Shown: in pieces, positions 63,906 to 64,000 of the stretch | Numbering within the stretch: position 1 is the first letter of the stretch | How the letters are laid out: the number at the start of each line of letters is the position of its first letter | Source: an uncultured Bacteroides sp. | Lineage (GTDB): Bacteria; Bacteroidota; Bacteroidia; Bacteroidales; UBA932 | Direction of reading: 5' to 3' | NCBI GenBank assembly: GCA_945874355.1 | Contig: CAMCGB010000004.1 | Span: 103,596-167,595 of the forward strand | DNA length: 64,000 bases | Notes under the pieces: generated by a model | What the model saw: the letters and a program-made list of their open reading frames with translations, nothing else | Database searches by the model: none | What the model was told of the DNA's origin: nothing | Program-made: the position numbers and the translations under genes

Positions 63906-64000
63906 TTACTTGCTTTTGCCATAAAAATTTGCCAATTGGTTTACAGCCTTGACATCAATCTCCCGGCGTTCTTCAGGGACATCGATATAGTGGCTCAGGG
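63906..64000 (-). CDS. C-terminal end of an unrecognised gene (cut by the window edge)
   Basis: A - strand frame is open from the window edge and ends at a TAA at 63906, coding about 31 residues (...HYIDVPEERREIDVKAVNQL...). Nothing in it identifies a family. It lies upstream of the Fic-2 promoter and could be in the same direction of transcription. Confidence 0.4.
   Translation of the reverse strand, partial: LSHYIDVPEERREIDVKAVNQLANFYGKSK

Noticed and set aside
1..64000. tRNA, rRNA or known riboswitch genes
   Set aside because: None was recognised on reading both strands; a covariance-model scan would be needed to exclude small ones.

Overview
The window is a chromosomal segment from a Bacteroidota species, most likely of the order Bacteroidales. 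The evidence is a SusC/SusD pair, many secreted CAZymes and lipoproteins, repeated copies of the Bacteroidetes promoter -7 element TAnnTTTG, an IS1634-type element and a Bacteroidales-style ftsA-ftsZ end. The genus cannot be fixed from sequence alone.

Layout. 1-4666: housekeeping genes (ftsA end, ftsZ, gltX on the + strand; truB and rpiB on the - strand). 4725-12470: a four-gene - strand operon made of a gingipain-like (C25) cysteine peptidase with HEAT-like repeats, a TonB-dependent receptor, a DUF4876 protein and a DUF6850 beta-barrel. 12630-26176: a + strand pectin and glucuronate operon (GH28, GH105, kduD, kduI, DUF4861, LamG protein, GH43, PL10, uxaC, yhcH, GH115). 26177-26869: a repeat-rich, hairpin-rich gap. 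26870-30298: a membrane-spanning AraC-type sensor-regulator and a TetR-type regulator. 30285-38996: a - strand operon PL10, CE12-CE8, GH2, GH95. 39117-39572: a KdgF-like cupin lipoprotein. 39573-47128: a - strand run rubredoxin, GH43, GH106, beta-helix protein. 47231-49991: an accessory islet (gene remnant, Fic protein, AAA/DUF4143 ATPase), each intact gene with its own iterated operator-like motif. 50126-55486: SusD and SusC. 55976-59167: kdgK, KDPG aldolase, ExuT-type transporter. 59349-64000: an accessory end with an IS fragment, broken genes, a complete IS1634-type element with target-site duplication, a small winged-helix gene and a second Fic gene with nested operator dyads.

How the genes fit together. 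SusC/D would import pectin or rhamnogalacturonan fragments. PL10, GH28, CE12-CE8, GH106, GH2, GH95, GH43 and GH115 trim them. GH105 releases unsaturated uronate, KdgF opens its ring, ExuT imports it, and KduI, KduD, KdgK and the KDPG-type aldolase take it to pyruvate and glyceraldehyde 3-phosphate. UxaC handles saturated uronates. No two-component hybrid sensor is present; the regulator at 26870-29656 is the best candidate for control of the locus.

The least expected signal is regulatory. The Fic gene at 47510-48526 carries one 12-bp motif three times in its promoter and leader and three times, at exactly 21-bp spacing, inside its own linker codons. The ATPase and the second Fic gene have different motifs placed next to the same TATATTTG core promoter.
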